From the NCBI GenBank assembly GCA_963737285.1, contig CAVTRT010000002.1:1426001-1490000 (forward strand): DNA of 64,000 nt, read 5' to 3'. Of the stretch, positions 8,021-17,494 are shown piece by piece; positions within the stretch are counted from its first letter, which is position 1; the number at the start of each line of letters is the position of its first letter. The stretch is from Trebonia sp963737285 (lineage in GTDB: Bacteria; Actinomycetota; Actinomycetes; Streptosporangiales; Streptosporangiaceae). Below the pieces are notes generated by a model, which made no database searches, was not told where the DNA came from, and saw nothing but the letters and a program-made list of their open reading frames with translations. The position numbers were made by a program, and so were the translations under genes.

Positions 8021-8530
8021 ATGAACGCCCCTAACGCGCACCCATCAATGAACCCAGTCACGCACACTCAACAACGCGCGCCGGATTTCGAGCGTCTAGC
8101 AGCTGCCCCGTTCCAGTCCTTCCTGGAACTCGGCACGCTTCGCAGCGCACCGGGTAGCGCGCGGGGCCACGCGGTTAACGTGCTGCGCGACTGGGGCCTG
8201 GGCAATCTGGAATATTCAGTCGCGATGGTCATTTCCGAGCTGACGACTAATGCCGTCCTCGCCACCGAGGAGGTGGCGTGGAGCGCCGAGATACCACCTG
8301 TTCGAATGTGGCTGCGCGGGGATGAGTCTGGCGTATTCGTTCTGGTCGGGGATGCTGTGCTCACCTCGCCGGAGCCGAGGGCAGTGGACATCCTGGACGA
8401 GTCCGGCCGGGGCCTAGCCTTTATCGTGCCGACATACAGCCAGGACTGGGGCTGGTATGAGGTGCCAGGCGGGAAGGTCACCTGGGCGCTAGTCGCCGTA
8501 TCAAATCCTCACGAAGAAGACGATCACTGA
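8021..8530 (+). CDS. Anti-sigma-factor-like ATP-binding protein (HATPase)
   Basis: The start at 8021 is chosen because GAGGGAGG lies just upstream; a longer ORF from 7943 has no such site. The 169-residue protein has the N-box-like SELTTNAVLAT and a G-box-like DESGRGLAF of RsbW-type HATPase proteins. These bind ATP and often hold regulators or sigma factors. It diverges from the XRE-DUF5753/DUF397 pair. In whiJ/abaA-type loci this third gene is typical, so the three probably act together. The spacing to the next small gene (11 bases) suggests an operon. Confidence 0.82.
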   Translation: MNAPNAHPSMNPVTHTQQRAPDFERLAAAPFQSFLELGTLRSAPGSARGHAVNVLRDWGLGNLEYSVAMVISELTTNAVLATEEVAWSAEIPPVRMWLRGDESGVFVLVGDAVLTSPEPRAVDILDESGRGLAFIVPTYSQDWGWYEVPGGKVTWALVAVSNPHEEDDH

Positions 8531-8541
8531 AAGGAAAAGAC

Positions 8542-8796
8542 ATGGCAGCCGCGCGGTGCTCTTGTGGTTTCCAGGAAACCGAAGACGAGCAGATCTCCGA
8601 CCATTTTCTTGAAGTCTTCGAGCCGGACAATGGCATCGGAACTGATGGCCGGGAACATGATGAAGGGAAGCTGCTGACGTGCTTCTGCGGACTCGCCGCG
8701 GCCACCGGCCGTGAATTGGACGCGCACTTCCTTGCGGTCTTCACCCCCGCCGACTCGGTCGGCCGCGACGGCGCGCGGCACACGCCGATCGCCTGA
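8542..8796 (+). CDS. Small CxC repeat protein, possible metal binder
   Basis: The 84-residue protein consists of two similar halves. Each starts with C-x-C-G (CSCGF and CFCGL), continues to a DHFLEVF or AHFLAVF block with a conserved His, and ends near GxDGxxH. The duplicated Cys/His set suggests a small zinc-binding unit. GAAAGGAAAA precedes the ATG and the gene follows the anti-sigma-like ATPase by 11 bases, so it is probably co-transcribed. The function is unknown. Confidence 0.7.
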   Translation: MAAARCSCGFQETEDEQISDHFLEVFEPDNGIGTDGREHDEGKLLTCFCGLAAATGRELDAHFLAVFTPADSVGRDGARHTPIA

Positions 8797-8971
8797 GCGG
8801 CCCTGCCGCAAAAGCCGCAGCGCGGCAACGGACCCCCAGCCACCTCGCCACCCGCACCAGCGCAAATTACCCGCGCAGGCGACCGGCCCCGGCCGAATGA
8901 GGCTTATGTCAGAAAACGTACCCTATATGTCCATTATATGGTGGTTTAGTAGGCCGATCCGGGGGCGAAAT

Positions 8972-8985
8972 CTGACATATGTCAG
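8972..8985. promoter_or_regulatory. 14-bp perfect palindrome, candidate operator
   Basis: CTGACATATGTCAG is perfectly palindromic. A half-site TATGTCAG occurs 67 bases upstream (8905-8912). The surrounding 8797-9210 stretch holds no convincing gene and is locally AT-rich around 8905-8990. It may control the gene starting at 9211. Confidence 0.45.
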
Positions 8986-9210
8986 GCAATGTCATAAACC
9001 CGGTGCGCCTACGGCGGCGAAGCGGCGAAAGGGTGCACCGGCAAGTTGCCTTCCGACAGGTACGTTCTGCCGGGTTTTGAACCATTCCGGCCTCGGCCCC
9101 GTAATACATCTGTGAGAGGCGGTCGCGCGGACGGGGCGGTCTGGCGGCCGGCAGAGATGACGAGGGCCATCCAGGTGACCCTCAGTCGGCACCTTCAAGG
9201 AGAGAGAAGC

Positions 9211-9711
9211 ATGTCGACATCCGCAGGCACGATGCTGTCCTTCCTACGATTCCCGGCGCGGCGGCGGAGCCGCGCCCAGCTCCCGGCAGGGCTGGCTAGC
9301 CCGCACCTGGCGAGCCCACACTCGACCGGGCCGCATCCGCCGGGGCCGCACTCGACGGGGCCGCACCCGACGGGGCCGCACTCGCCCGGGCCGCACCCGA
9401 CGGGGCCGGGGCTGGCGGCCCTAGTGCGGGTGCCGGCCCACTCGGCGCCAACGGCCACGATGCCGGCCTGCCGGCCGTCACCACCACGCGCGCTACCGCA
9501 GCCCACGATGGCGGCTCGCGCCATGCCGGACGTGTCGCTGCTGACCCCGGCGGCCACCATCGCGACGGTGCTCGTGCCAGTCATGCGCGAGCCGGCGCTG
9601 ACGACGGCCACGCCAGGCCAGTCGGCTTCCATCGAGGGAACCGGTACGACCACGCTGCCATCCCGCCTAGACGCTCCGGCGACGACCATCCATCCCCGCC
9701 GGGTCCGCTGA
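9211..9711 (+). CDS. GPH-repeat low-complexity protein, unknown function
   Basis: A strong ribosome site (AAGGAGAGAG) lies directly before the ATG, and codon third positions are almost all G or C, so I treat the frame as real. The 166 residues start with a short basic segment, then a run of five-residue units of the form GPH(S/P)(T/P) between about 36 and 68, and a Thr/Ala/Pro-rich tail with a moderately hydrophobic stretch near 115-130. No known domain is visible. The nucleotide repeat is a 15-bp unit, prone to length change. A longer ORF reading from 9046 lacks a start signal. Confidence 0.5.
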   Translation: MSTSAGTMLSFLRFPARRRSRAQLPAGLASPHLASPHSTGPHPPGPHSTGPHPTGPHSPGPHPTGPGLAALVRVPAHSAPTATMPACRPSPPRALPQPTMAARAMPDVSLLTPAATIATVLVPVMREPALTTATPGQSASIEGTGTTTLPSRLDAPATTIHPRRVR

Positions 9712-9891
9712 CGGTCCACCAGTGTGGAGCAGTCGCTCGTGCAGCCCTGGCTGCCGCTGGCCGCCGGTCGCGGATCTGCTTGCTGCGGCCGGCGTCCTGG
9801 CCAGGAGACTCCTGCAACGCGGCGGACTACGCTCGGAGCACGCCAGCTCAGCGGGCGGCTTGCGCGGAAACATAACTGAAAGGCTCCCCCG

Positions 9892-11043
9892 ATGGACAAC
9901 GCCGACCTCGAAGACGTCATCGCGACCGTCCGCTCGCTCATTCGGGACCGGGTGATCCCCCGCGAAGCGGAGATCGACGAGACCGATGAGATGCCCGCCG
10001 GGCTGCGCGAGGAGGCAGCGCAGATGGGGCTGTTCGGCTTCGCCATTCCGGAGCAGTATGGCGGCCTGGGCCTGACGATGTCGCAGGAGGTGCGGCTCGT
10101 CATGGAACTGGGGTACACGACCCCGGCGTTCCGGTCCATGTTCGGCACCAACAACGGCATCGCCGGCCACGTGCTGCTTGAGGGCGGCACCGAGGAGCAG
10201 AAGAAGCTGTACCTGCCGAAGCTGGCGGCCGGCGAGTGGACGGCGTCGTTCGCGCTGACCGAGCAGGACGCCGGCTCCGATCCGGCGGGCCTGGCGACGT
10301 CGGTCGCCGCTGCCGACGACGGCGGCTGGGTCATCAACGGCCTGAAGCGGTTCATCACGAACGCTCCGGTGGCCGACGTGTTCATGGTGTTCGCCCGGCA
10401 CGCCGGCGGCCCGGCCGCCGGGAAGATCTCGGTGCTGATGGTCTCGGCGGGCACGCCCGGCGTCACGGTCGGGCGCAAGGACGCGAAGATGGGCCAGCAC
10501 GGCGCGTGGACGTCGGAGGTCCGCTTCGAGGACGTCCGTGTTTGCGCGGAAACACTCATCGGAACGCCTGGCGAGGGCTACCTGACGGCGATGCGCTGCC
10601 TGGCGCACGGCCGGCTGCACATCGCGGCGCTGTGCGTGGGCCTCGCCGAGCGGGCCCTCGACGAGACGGTCAGCTACGCGGCGAGCCGCAAGCAGGGCGG
10701 CCAGGTCATCGCCGGCTACCAGCTCATCCAGGCCCTGATCGCGGACTCGCAGACCGACGTCATGGCCGGCCGGTCCCTGGTGCTGTCGGCGGCGGCGGAC
10801 TTCGACTCCGGCAAGGACCGCCGGCTCGGCCCGTCGTGCGCCAAGTACTTCGCCAGCGAGATGGTCGGCCGCGTCGCCGACCGCGCGGTCCAGGTCCACG
10901 GCGGCGTCGGGTACATGCGGGGCGTGGCGGTCGAACGGATCTACCGCGACGCCCGCCTTTTCCGCATCTACGAGGGCACCAGCCAGATCCAGCAGCTCGT
11001 CATCGCCAAGCAGGCCCTGCGCGCGAAGCCTGCCCGCTCATGA
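9892..11043 (+). CDS. Acyl-CoA dehydrogenase
   Basis: The 383-residue protein has the full acyl-CoA dehydrogenase plan: an N-terminal helical domain, the ALTEQDAGSDPAG flavin/substrate motif in the middle, and the C-terminal RIYEGTSQIQ segment that carries the usual catalytic glutamate. It oxidises acyl-CoA to enoyl-CoA using FAD and passes electrons to ETF. GAAAGG precedes the ATG. It converges with a second acyl-CoA dehydrogenase at 11101, and a MaoC protein, an enoyl-CoA hydratase and an FeS oxidoreductase lie further on, though not in one operon. Confidence 0.93.
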   Translation: MDNADLEDVIATVRSLIRDRVIPREAEIDETDEMPAGLREEAAQMGLFGFAIPEQYGGLGLTMSQEVRLVMELGYTTPAFRSMFGTNNGIAGHVLLEGGTEEQKKLYLPKLAAGEWTASFALTEQDAGSDPAGLATSVAAADDGGWVINGLKRFITNAPVADVFMVFARHAGGPAAGKISVLMVSAGTPGVTVGRKDAKMGQHGAWTSEVRFEDVRVCAETLIGTPGEGYLTAMRCLAHGRLHIAALCVGLAERALDETVSYAASRKQGGQVIAGYQLIQALIADSQTDVMAGRSLVLSAAADFDSGKDRRLGPSCAKYFASEMVGRVADRAVQVHGGVGYMRGVAVERIYRDARLFRIYEGTSQIQQLVIAKQALRAKPARS

Positions 11044-11100
11044 CGGCGACTGGCCACCAAGATTCGTTGGCGCTGGTAAACGGGAACGGCTAGCCCACGA

Positions 11101-12291
11101 CTAGATCTTGTACTTCTCCAGCAGGCGGCGGCCGATGATCGTCTTCTGGATCTCAGCGGTGCCCTCGCCGATCAGGAGCAACGGGGCGTCGCGGTAGAGG
11201 CGCTCGATCTCGAACTCGGTGGAGTAGCCGTAGCCGCCGTGGATGCGCAGGCTGTCCTCGACGACCTCCTTGCAGTACTCGGCGGCGAGGAACTTCGCCA
11301 TGCCCGCCTCCAGGTCGCCGCGTTCCCGGCTGTCCTTCGCGCGGGCGGCCATCACCATCATCTGGTGCGCCGCGACGGTCTTGGTGCCCATCTCGGCGAG
11401 CTTGTGCTCGATGGCCTGGTGGCGGGCGATCGGCTTGCCGAACGCCGAGCGCTGCTGGGCGTAGGCGACTCCCAGCTCGAAGGCTCGCAGTGCCACCCCG
11501 CAAGCGCGGGCCGCGACGTTGACGCGGCCGACCTCGATGCCGTCCATCATCTGGTAGAAGCCCTGGCCGGGCTGCTCGCCCAGCACGCGATTGGCCGGGA
11601 TGCGAAGGCCGTCAAGCGCCAGGTCGGTGGTGTCCACCCCGTGATAGCCCATCTTGTGGATCTTGCCGGGGACGGTGAGGCCGGGGCGGACCTCGCCGAG
11701 GCCGGGCTCCTTGTCGATGAGGAAGGCGGTGAGGTTCTGGTGCGGCTTGGCGGCGCCCTCGTCGGTGCGGGCCAGCAGTAGCACGAGGGTGGAGGTCGAG
11801 CCATTGGTCAGCCACATCTTGCGGCCGTTCAGCACGTAGTCCTCGCCGTCGCGGCGGCCGAAGGTCTTGATCGCGGCGACGTCGGAACCAAGCTCGGGCT
11901 CGGACATCGAGAACGCGGCGCGGATGTCGCCGGCCGCCATGCCAGGCAGGAACGTCGCCTTCTGCTCCGCGGTGCCGTGCTGGGACAGCAGGTAGGAGAC
12001 GATGAAATGGGTGTTAATGATGCCGGAGATCGACATCCAGCCGCGTGAGATCTCCTCGACCACCAGGGCGTAGGTCAGCAGGGACTCGCCAAGGCCGCCG
12101 TACTCGGGGGCGATGGTGAGGCCGAAGACGCCGAGTTCCTTAAGGCCGGCGACGATCTTGGCCGGGTAGGCGTCCTCGTGGTCAAGCTGGGTCGCCACCG
12201 GAATGATCTCGGCATCGACGAACTCGCGGACCGCGCGCAGGATGTCGGTCTGCAACTCGGACAGGCCGTCGGTATCGATCAGGCGGTTCAT
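11101..12291 (-). CDS. Acyl-CoA dehydrogenase (second copy)
   Basis: The ATG at 12291 follows GGAGGG and gives 396 residues; the ORF is open 38 codons further but without a ribosome site. Motifs are FSMSEPELGSD in the middle domain, WLTNGSTSTL, and C-terminal LIGEGTAEIQ with the catalytic Glu. It lies tail to tail with the acyl-CoA dehydrogenase at 9892 and is clearly a different subfamily, as the proteins align only at motifs. The substrate range cannot be deduced from sequence. Confidence 0.93.
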   Translation of the reverse strand: MNRLIDTDGLSELQTDILRAVREFVDAEIIPVATQLDHEDAYPAKIVAGLKELGVFGLTIAPEYGGLGESLLTYALVVEEISRGWMSISGIINTHFIVSYLLSQHGTAEQKATFLPGMAAGDIRAAFSMSEPELGSDVAAIKTFGRRDGEDYVLNGRKMWLTNGSTSTLVLLLARTDEGAAKPHQNLTAFLIDKEPGLGEVRPGLTVPGKIHKMGYHGVDTTDLALDGLRIPANRVLGEQPGQGFYQMMDGIEVGRVNVAARACGVALRAFELGVAYAQQRSAFGKPIARHQAIEHKLAEMGTKTVAAHQMMVMAARAKDSRERGDLEAGMAKFLAAEYCKEVVEDSLRIHGGYGYSTEFEIERLYRDAPLLLIGEGTAEIQKTIIGRRLLEKYKI

Positions 12292-12482
12292 CAGCTGTGT
12301 TCCCTCCGGCGCGATGTGGGCCCTGGTGGAGGTGCGGCGCGGCAACGTTGGCGGGGCAGTCGTCCACCTGCCAACGGCCGAACCCGCCGTCCAGGTGATC
12401 GCCATGGTATTGCAGGCCCGCGCGGCCCCCTGGCGGCGTTAGCGGCGATCGACCTGGCGCGCCGCCGGCTGTGACGAGATAA

Positions 12483-12519
12483 CGCCAGCGCCCCGGTCGG
12501 CGCGACCGGGGCGCTGGCG
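12483..12519. terminator. 17-bp perfect hairpin
   Basis: Bases 12483-12499 and 12503-12519 pair perfectly around a GCG loop. It sits ten bases past the stop of the lipoprotein gene (minus strand) and likely ends its transcript. No U-run follows, as is common in actinomycetes. Confidence 0.75.
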
Positions 12520-12528
12520 GGTCAGCCC

Positions 12529-13071
12529 TTAGGAATTACAGGCGGCCGGAACCGGCGGCTGCAGCTTCAGCAGTCCGCAGAAGCTAGCGTCGCTGACCTT
12601 CCACACGCCGTCCTGGAGGACCGCCTGGCCCTTCTGCTTGGGCAGGGCCACGGTGCCGCTCAGCAGGAGATTCCACGTGACGGTGGCCGTGGTGGACGCG
12701 ACGGAGACCGCGGTGACCTGCGCGGAGGTCGCCGCAGCCTCGCCCGACTTGAGCTGGGCTTGCAGTGCGGAGGAGAACGTCGAGCCGTCCTCGAGCAGGC
12801 TGAGCCTCGTCGCGGCCGGCTCCTTCGGGTTGAAGAACGCCACCCAGTTCGTGGCGATCGTCTTCGCGGTCCCGGTCAGGTTCGCCGGCACGCCGGACGA
12901 GGAGGCCGCCGATGAGCTCGACGACGTGGCCGAGGCCGACGACGTGGCCGCCGGGGTCGTGGCCGAGGTGGCCGTGGTCGACGAGCTTGAGCTGCCGCAC
13001 GCGGCGAGCGCTAGGCAGCTGACAGCCGCTGCGACCATGAAAAGTGACCCTGCTGCGGATCGAGTATTCAT
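12529..13071 (-). CDS. Secreted lipoprotein, Ser/Thr-rich linker
   Basis: The chosen ATG at 13071 gives a standard lipoprotein signal: a short N-region, a hydrophobic core and lipobox LAAC followed by GSSSSS. A long Ser/Ala/Thr linker (about residues 26-60) precedes a compact C-terminal domain containing NWVAFFNP and a Cys pair near the end. The last part resembles low-molecular-weight mycobacterial antigen (LppX/DUF-like NTF2) folds only in general style. Translation further upstream to 13281 is possible but would bury the signal peptide. Function unknown. Confidence 0.75.
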   Translation of the reverse strand: MNTRSAAGSLFMVAAAVSCLALAACGSSSSSTTATSATTPAATSSASATSSSSSAASSSGVPANLTGTAKTIATNWVAFFNPKEPAATRLSLLEDGSTFSSALQAQLKSGEAAATSAQVTAVSVASTTATVTWNLLLSGTVALPKQKGQAVLQDGVWKVSDASFCGLLKLQPPVPAACNS

Positions 13072-13453
13072 ATAGCGCAGGCCTCCTGAATGTTCGCTAA
13101 GTGCCGAGTAAGGCTCATATAAACCTCGCGGGGTCTTTGTTATGACAAGGACCATCTTCGCACCCAAACCCGTAATCCGCTGACGCTGAAAGCGAACTGG
13201 TACCCGATCAAGATCGCAGTGAGGCCGCGGTCCTCGCCAACGACGCGCCGCTGGGCCCGATGCCCGCCACCAGCCCGCCACCAGCCCGGCGCTGGCTCAC
13301 CGCCTACCGCTGCCTCGCCGCCGCGTCGACCGTCAGGCTCGAGGAGATGACGCCCCTGCTGACTGCCGACGCGAGCGCCGGCCGGTGCCGGCTCGCATCG
13401 TCGCGGGGGGATCGGGTAAAAGTAACGTAAAATGTATGAAACGTAGGAGTGAC

Positions 13454-14539
13454 GTGAGCGCAGTACCCCCCGGGATCACCGTCAGCGGGACCTTGCAGCG
13501 GCAGGCATGGATCGACCGAGTACTTCCCCCGGTCGAACTGGTCCGCCCCGGCCTGTGGTCCATCCCCACGCCGTTCCCGAACAGCCCGCTGCGCTACGTC
13601 CTGGCTTACGCGGTCGAGTACAACGGGGGCATCGCGCTCGTTGACACCGGGTGGCCGTCGGGGACCTCCTGGGACGGCCTGCTCGCGGGGCTGCACGAGA
13701 CCGGCCACGATCTCAGCGACGTGAAGGCCATCCTCATCACCCACGGCCACGGCGACCACATGGGCCTCGCGCGACGGCTGCGGGAGCGCACGGGAGCGTG
13801 GGTGGCGATGCACGAGGCCGACGCGCACCCTGCGGACGCGTACGCGAGCCACGAGGACTTCCGGGCAGCGAGCGACGAGTCACTGCGCAAGCGCGGCGGG
13901 CTGGCCGCCGACTTCGAGGCCGTGCAGAGCATGCAGATGGCCGCGCCGGACAACTTCGCGGACTTTCGCATTCAGCCGGACCGGTTCCTGGCAGACGGCG
14001 AGCGGCCCCTGGGGACCGGCAGCGAGCTGGTGAACATCTGGACTCCCGGCCACACCCCCGGTCACGTGTGCTTCTTCGACGACGTCCGCAACGTGCTGCT
14101 GACCGGCGACCACATCCTGCCGCGCATCACGCCGAACATCAGCCACGCGCCCCGGCAGACCGGGGACATCCTGGGCGACTACCTCGCCTCGCTGCGTGGC
14201 ATGACTGGCATCGCCGCCCACGAGGTGCTGCCCGCCCACGAGTACCGGTTCATCGGCCTGGCCGCCCGCATCAACGGCCTGCTCGCTCACCACCAGGATC
14301 GGCTCGCCGAGGTCATGGCGGCAAGCAAGGCCGAACCTGGCTGCACCACCGTGACGATCGCCGAGAACCTGCACTGGAGCCGCCCGTGGGACCAGATGCT
14401 GGGGATGCAGCGGAGGTTCGCGATCGGCGAGGCCTACTCGCACCTGGTGCACCTGGAGGCCACCGGCTTTGTCACCAACAAGGGGACCGACGTCGATGCC
14501 TGGCACGCCCTGCGCGACGCCGGCCCCGTGCTCTGCTAG
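13454..14539 (+). CDS. MBL-fold metallo-hydrolase
   Basis: The GTG at 13454 is preferred because TAGGAG lies five bases before it. The 361-residue enzyme carries the metallo-beta-lactamase motif THGHGDH (His97, His99, Asp101, His102), a later HTPGH and TGDH, and a distal PAHE that fits the last metal ligand. It is a two-metal hydrolase, most like the glyoxalase II/thioesterase-type members with an extra C-terminal helical part. An AT-rich, TAAAATG-like stretch upstream (13417-13435) may be the promoter. Confidence 0.88.
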   Translation: MSAVPPGITVSGTLQRQAWIDRVLPPVELVRPGLWSIPTPFPNSPLRYVLAYAVEYNGGIALVDTGWPSGTSWDGLLAGLHETGHDLSDVKAILITHGHGDHMGLARRLRERTGAWVAMHEADAHPADAYASHEDFRAASDESLRKRGGLAADFEAVQSMQMAAPDNFADFRIQPDRFLADGERPLGTGSELVNIWTPGHTPGHVCFFDDVRNVLLTGDHILPRITPNISHAPRQTGDILGDYLASLRGMTGIAAHEVLPAHEYRFIGLAARINGLLAHHQDRLAEVMAASKAEPGCTTVTIAENLHWSRPWDQMLGMQRRFAIGEAYSHLVHLEATGFVTNKGTDVDAWHALRDAGPVLC

Positions 14540-14560
14540 CCCGGGACCGACGGTCCTCGC

Positions 14561-14899
14561 TTACGTGGCAGCCGGGAAATTGTCGCTCAGGCCGGTAATC
14601 CGCATGAGCTTGGTCAGCATCGGGCTCGGTGAAGTCAACCGGAACGGGCAGCCGGCCTGCTCCGCGTGACTGGCCATCCGCAGCAGCGCGTGCAGGCCCC
14701 GGGCGTCGCAGAAACGCACCCCTGCCAGGCCGACGATCACCGGTCCGCAGTGGCTGTCGATGATCTTGCGGACGTAGCTGAATGCCGTGTCGGCGGTGGC
14801 CATGTCGAGCTCGCCTGCGATCTCCACGGCGACCTCGCCGGTTTGCAGGACTCGGTGGCTCAGGTGAAGTGGTGCCTGCGGACCCTTCTCTTTATTCAC
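14561..14899 (-). CDS. STAS-domain anti-anti-sigma-like protein
   Basis: The protein is a single STAS domain. GELDMATADT and the VRFCDARGLHALL segment mark the usual phosphorylatable region; the canonical DSSG serine is replaced here by DARG, so regulation by serine phosphorylation may be lost. I chose the GTG at 14899, which has a weak GGGGAAG site; ATGs at 14977 and 14962 are alternatives. Such proteins bind RsbW-like ATPases; one lies at 8021 but there is no evidence they pair. Confidence 0.75.
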   Translation of the reverse strand: MNKEKGPQAPLHLSHRVLQTGEVAVEIAGELDMATADTAFSYVRKIIDSHCGPVIVGLAGVRFCDARGLHALLRMASHAEQAGCPFRLTSPSPMLTKLMRITGLSDNFPAAT

Positions 14900-15268
14900 G
14901 CGCTTCTTCCCCGGGATTACGGATTCGCGGTCCCCGTGCAGAATTCCGTGCATAGCTATTCTGTGCATAGCTTTCACCGATCTGGCAGAAGTATAAGACC
15001 ATGAAGACCACAGTGGCGATCGTTTTCTAGCCAGCCTCTATGCGTGGCATCCCGCATAGCCCCCGTGCAGGGCCAGCCGTCGGCGCGGCTGACCCTGGCC
15101 CGGATTAATGATGGCAGACGGCCCGGGTAACCACCACACATTCGGACCCACAGGACAAACCACAGGAGGACCCACAGGATCACGCGAGCACTGTTCCCTG
15201 CTGTCTTTTGGTGTAAGGTAATGTCCGCACCGCCCAGGATTGCAGGTCGAATCCAATAGGAGTCCTCG

Positions 15269-17494
15269 ATGAGAATGCTATCCCGTCCAGTTGACCAGAT
15301 GAAGGACCACTACTCAGCGGTCGTCGTTGGCTCGGGATACGGCGGGGCGATCGCCGCTGACCGCATTGCGCGCGCGGGACGAGACGTCTGCGTCCTGGAG
15401 CGGGGCAAGGAGCTCCACCCAGGACAGTACCCGAATTCCGCGCTCTCGGCGGCACGTGAGATCCAGGTCCATACGCCCAAGGCAGACCACGGTTCCGCAG
15501 TAGGAATGTTCGACTTCAACGTCGGTCCCGACGTCACCGTCCTGACGGGCTGCGGACTGGGCGGCACCTCTTTGATCAACGCCAGTGTGGCACTTGAGCC
15601 GGGTGACGGGATCTTCTGCGACGACCGGTGGCCGACGCTACTGCGGGACCACCCCGAGGTCCTGCGACCCTTCATGCGAGTGGCCAAGGACATGCTCGGG
15701 TCCAACCCGTACCCGCAGGCATGGCCGGATTTGCCCAAGCTGCGGGCCCTGGAACGGGCGGCGGCCGGCTTGGGCCGTAACGTGGTCCGTCCTGACATCA
15801 ACGTGACGTTCACGGACGGCCCGAACGCAGTCGGGGTGAGGCAGAACGCGTGCGTCCTGTGCGGTGATTGTTGTTCCGGCTGTAACTACGGCGCGAAGAA
15901 CACAGTCCTCATGAACTATCTGCCCGACGCATACGTACACGGCGCCCACATCTTTACCGAGGTAGCCGTGCAGTCCGTGCGCCGATGCCAGGACAGCTGG
16001 CGGGTGGCCTTTGACGTGCTGGACGAGGCAGGCGAGCGATCCCCTGCCGCCCCGTCCCGGTTCGTTACGGCCGACGTCGTCGTGCTCGCCGCCGGAACGC
16101 TAGGGTCGACGCAGATCCTGCTCCGGTCCCGGGACCTGGGACTGCCGGTGTCGGACCGGCTCGGGCACGGGTTCTCCGGCAACGGCGACGTGCTGGCGTT
16201 CGCCTACGACACCGACAGCTCCGTGCGAGGCGTCGGCCTCGGCGAGCGCGTCCCGCGCGAGGAGACGGCGGTCGGGCCCTCGATCACCGGCCTGATCGAC
16301 ATGCGCGGCCCGGACACGGACCTGGAAGGCGCGCTGATCATCGAGGATGGCGCCATCCCGGGCGCGCTCGCCTCGGTGCTTCCCCTTGCGTTCAGCGTCG
16401 CGTCCAGCCCGATCGCGGACGATGGACCGAGGCGGTTGCTGCAACTTGCCGGAATCCCGTTCGGCTCGTATCGCGGACCCGTTGGCCGTACCCTGACCTA
16501 CCTGATCATGAGCACCGACGACGCCGGCGGACGGATCACCCTGGACAACGACCGAGTCCAGGTGGTGTGGCCCGAGGCCGGCGAGCAGCCGGCGTTCGCC
16601 CGTGACAACAAGATCCTGGCCACGGCCACCGCGGCGCTGCACGGGACCGAAACCCCTGACCCGCTCTGGGCCTGGACGAACGGGCAGTCGCTGATCACCG
16701 TGCATCCCCTCGGCGGGTGCGTGATGGCGGACGACGCGGCCGCCGGCGTGACCGACCATAAGGGCCAGGTGTTCGACCCCGTCAGCGGCGGAGTGCATGA
16801 CGGGCTGTACGTCTGCGACGGCTCGGTCCTGCCCTGCGCGCTGGACGCCAACCCGTCGCTCACCATCTGCGCCATCGCCGAACGGACCTCCTCGATCTTG
16901 ATCGAGGACCGCAAGTGGGCGGCGGACGCGGCGGCTGGCGCCTCGCAGCCGGGTCCGGTGCCGGGTCCGGTGCCGGCTCCGGTGCTGGCTCCGCCTACGG
17001 TCCGCCTTCAGTTCAGCGAGCGGCTGACCGGCTTCGTCTCGATGAGCGTGCATGACGGTTACACCGAAGGCTACGACCGCGGCCGCAGCGACGACGCGCG
17101 CGTGGACCTGCTGATCGCCATCGAGTACGACGACATCCGCGCGGCGCTAGACGACCCGACGCGCGAGGCCGTGATCTCCGGGACGGTGCTCGCCCCTGCG
17201 CTGTCAGCGCATCGCCTGACCGTCACCGATGGCCGCTTCGCGCTCTTCGATCCCGACCCTTCGCAGGTGGAAGCCTGGCACATGCGGTACCGGATGACCC
17301 TGGAGTCGCAGGAGGGGAAGCGGTACCTCTTCGAAGGCCACAAGGTGCTCCGCGAGGACGGGCCCGCCACGCCTGGTCCGAGACGACGACGCTTTACACG
17401 AAGATCGGCGAGCTGGACGGGCAAGAGCCGGGTACGGGAATCTTGTACCTCAAGCCGGCTGACCTTCCCAAGCTGCTGCGCAGCATCAAGGTAG
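15269..17494 (+). CDS. GMC oxidoreductase (cholesterol-oxidase-like), frameshifted 3' end
   Basis: The N-terminus has the FAD-binding VVVGSGYGGAIAA motif, later a Cys-rich ALCGDCC-like segment (CVLCGDCCSGCNYG) and the C-terminal HPLGGCVM motif of GMC/cholesterol-oxidase-type enzymes. A Pro-rich linker (about 560-575) leads to a beta-rich domain. The frame breaks near 17370-17390: the last ~30 codons are low-quality, while the previous frame minus one continues smoothly into the alpha/beta hydrolase at 17443. Related proteins are GMC-hydrolase fusions, so the original product was probably one protein of about 1,140 residues. AGGAG precedes the ATG. Confidence 0.85.
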   Translation: MRMLSRPVDQMKDHYSAVVVGSGYGGAIAADRIARAGRDVCVLERGKELHPGQYPNSALSAAREIQVHTPKADHGSAVGMFDFNVGPDVTVLTGCGLGGTSLINASVALEPGDGIFCDDRWPTLLRDHPEVLRPFMRVAKDMLGSNPYPQAWPDLPKLRALERAAAGLGRNVVRPDINVTFTDGPNAVGVRQNACVLCGDCCSGCNYGAKNTVLMNYLPDAYVHGAHIFTEVAVQSVRRCQDSWRVAFDVLDEAGERSPAAPSRFVTADVVVLAAGTLGSTQILLRSRDLGLPVSDRLGHGFSGNGDVLAFAYDTDSSVRGVGLGERVPREETAVGPSITGLIDMRGPDTDLEGALIIEDGAIPGALASVLPLAFSVASSPIADDGPRRLLQLAGIPFGSYRGPVGRTLTYLIMSTDDAGGRITLDNDRVQVVWPEAGEQPAFARDNKILATATAALHGTETPDPLWAWTNGQSLITVHPLGGCVMADDAAAGVTDHKGQVFDPVSGGVHDGLYVCDGSVLPCALDANPSLTICAIAERTSSILIEDRKWAADAAAGASQPGPVPGPVPAPVLAPPTVRLQFSERLTGFVSMSVHDGYTEGYDRGRSDDARVDLLIAIEYDDIRAALDDPTREAVISGTVLAPALSAHRLTVTDGRFALFDPDPSQVEAWHMRYRMTLESQEGKRYLFEGHKVLREDGPATPGPRRRRFTRRSASWTGKSRVRESCTSSRLTFPSCCAASR

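Noticed and set aside
9195..10559. 454-codon minus-strand ORF
   Set aside because: It is antisense to the GPH-repeat gene and the acyl-CoA dehydrogenase; the sequence is Ser/Arg-rich without domains.
15269..17494. Programmed -1 frameshift at the GMC/hydrolase boundary
   Set aside because: No X-XXY-YYZ slippery heptamer is in the right phase near GACGGGCCCGCC, so an indel is more likely.
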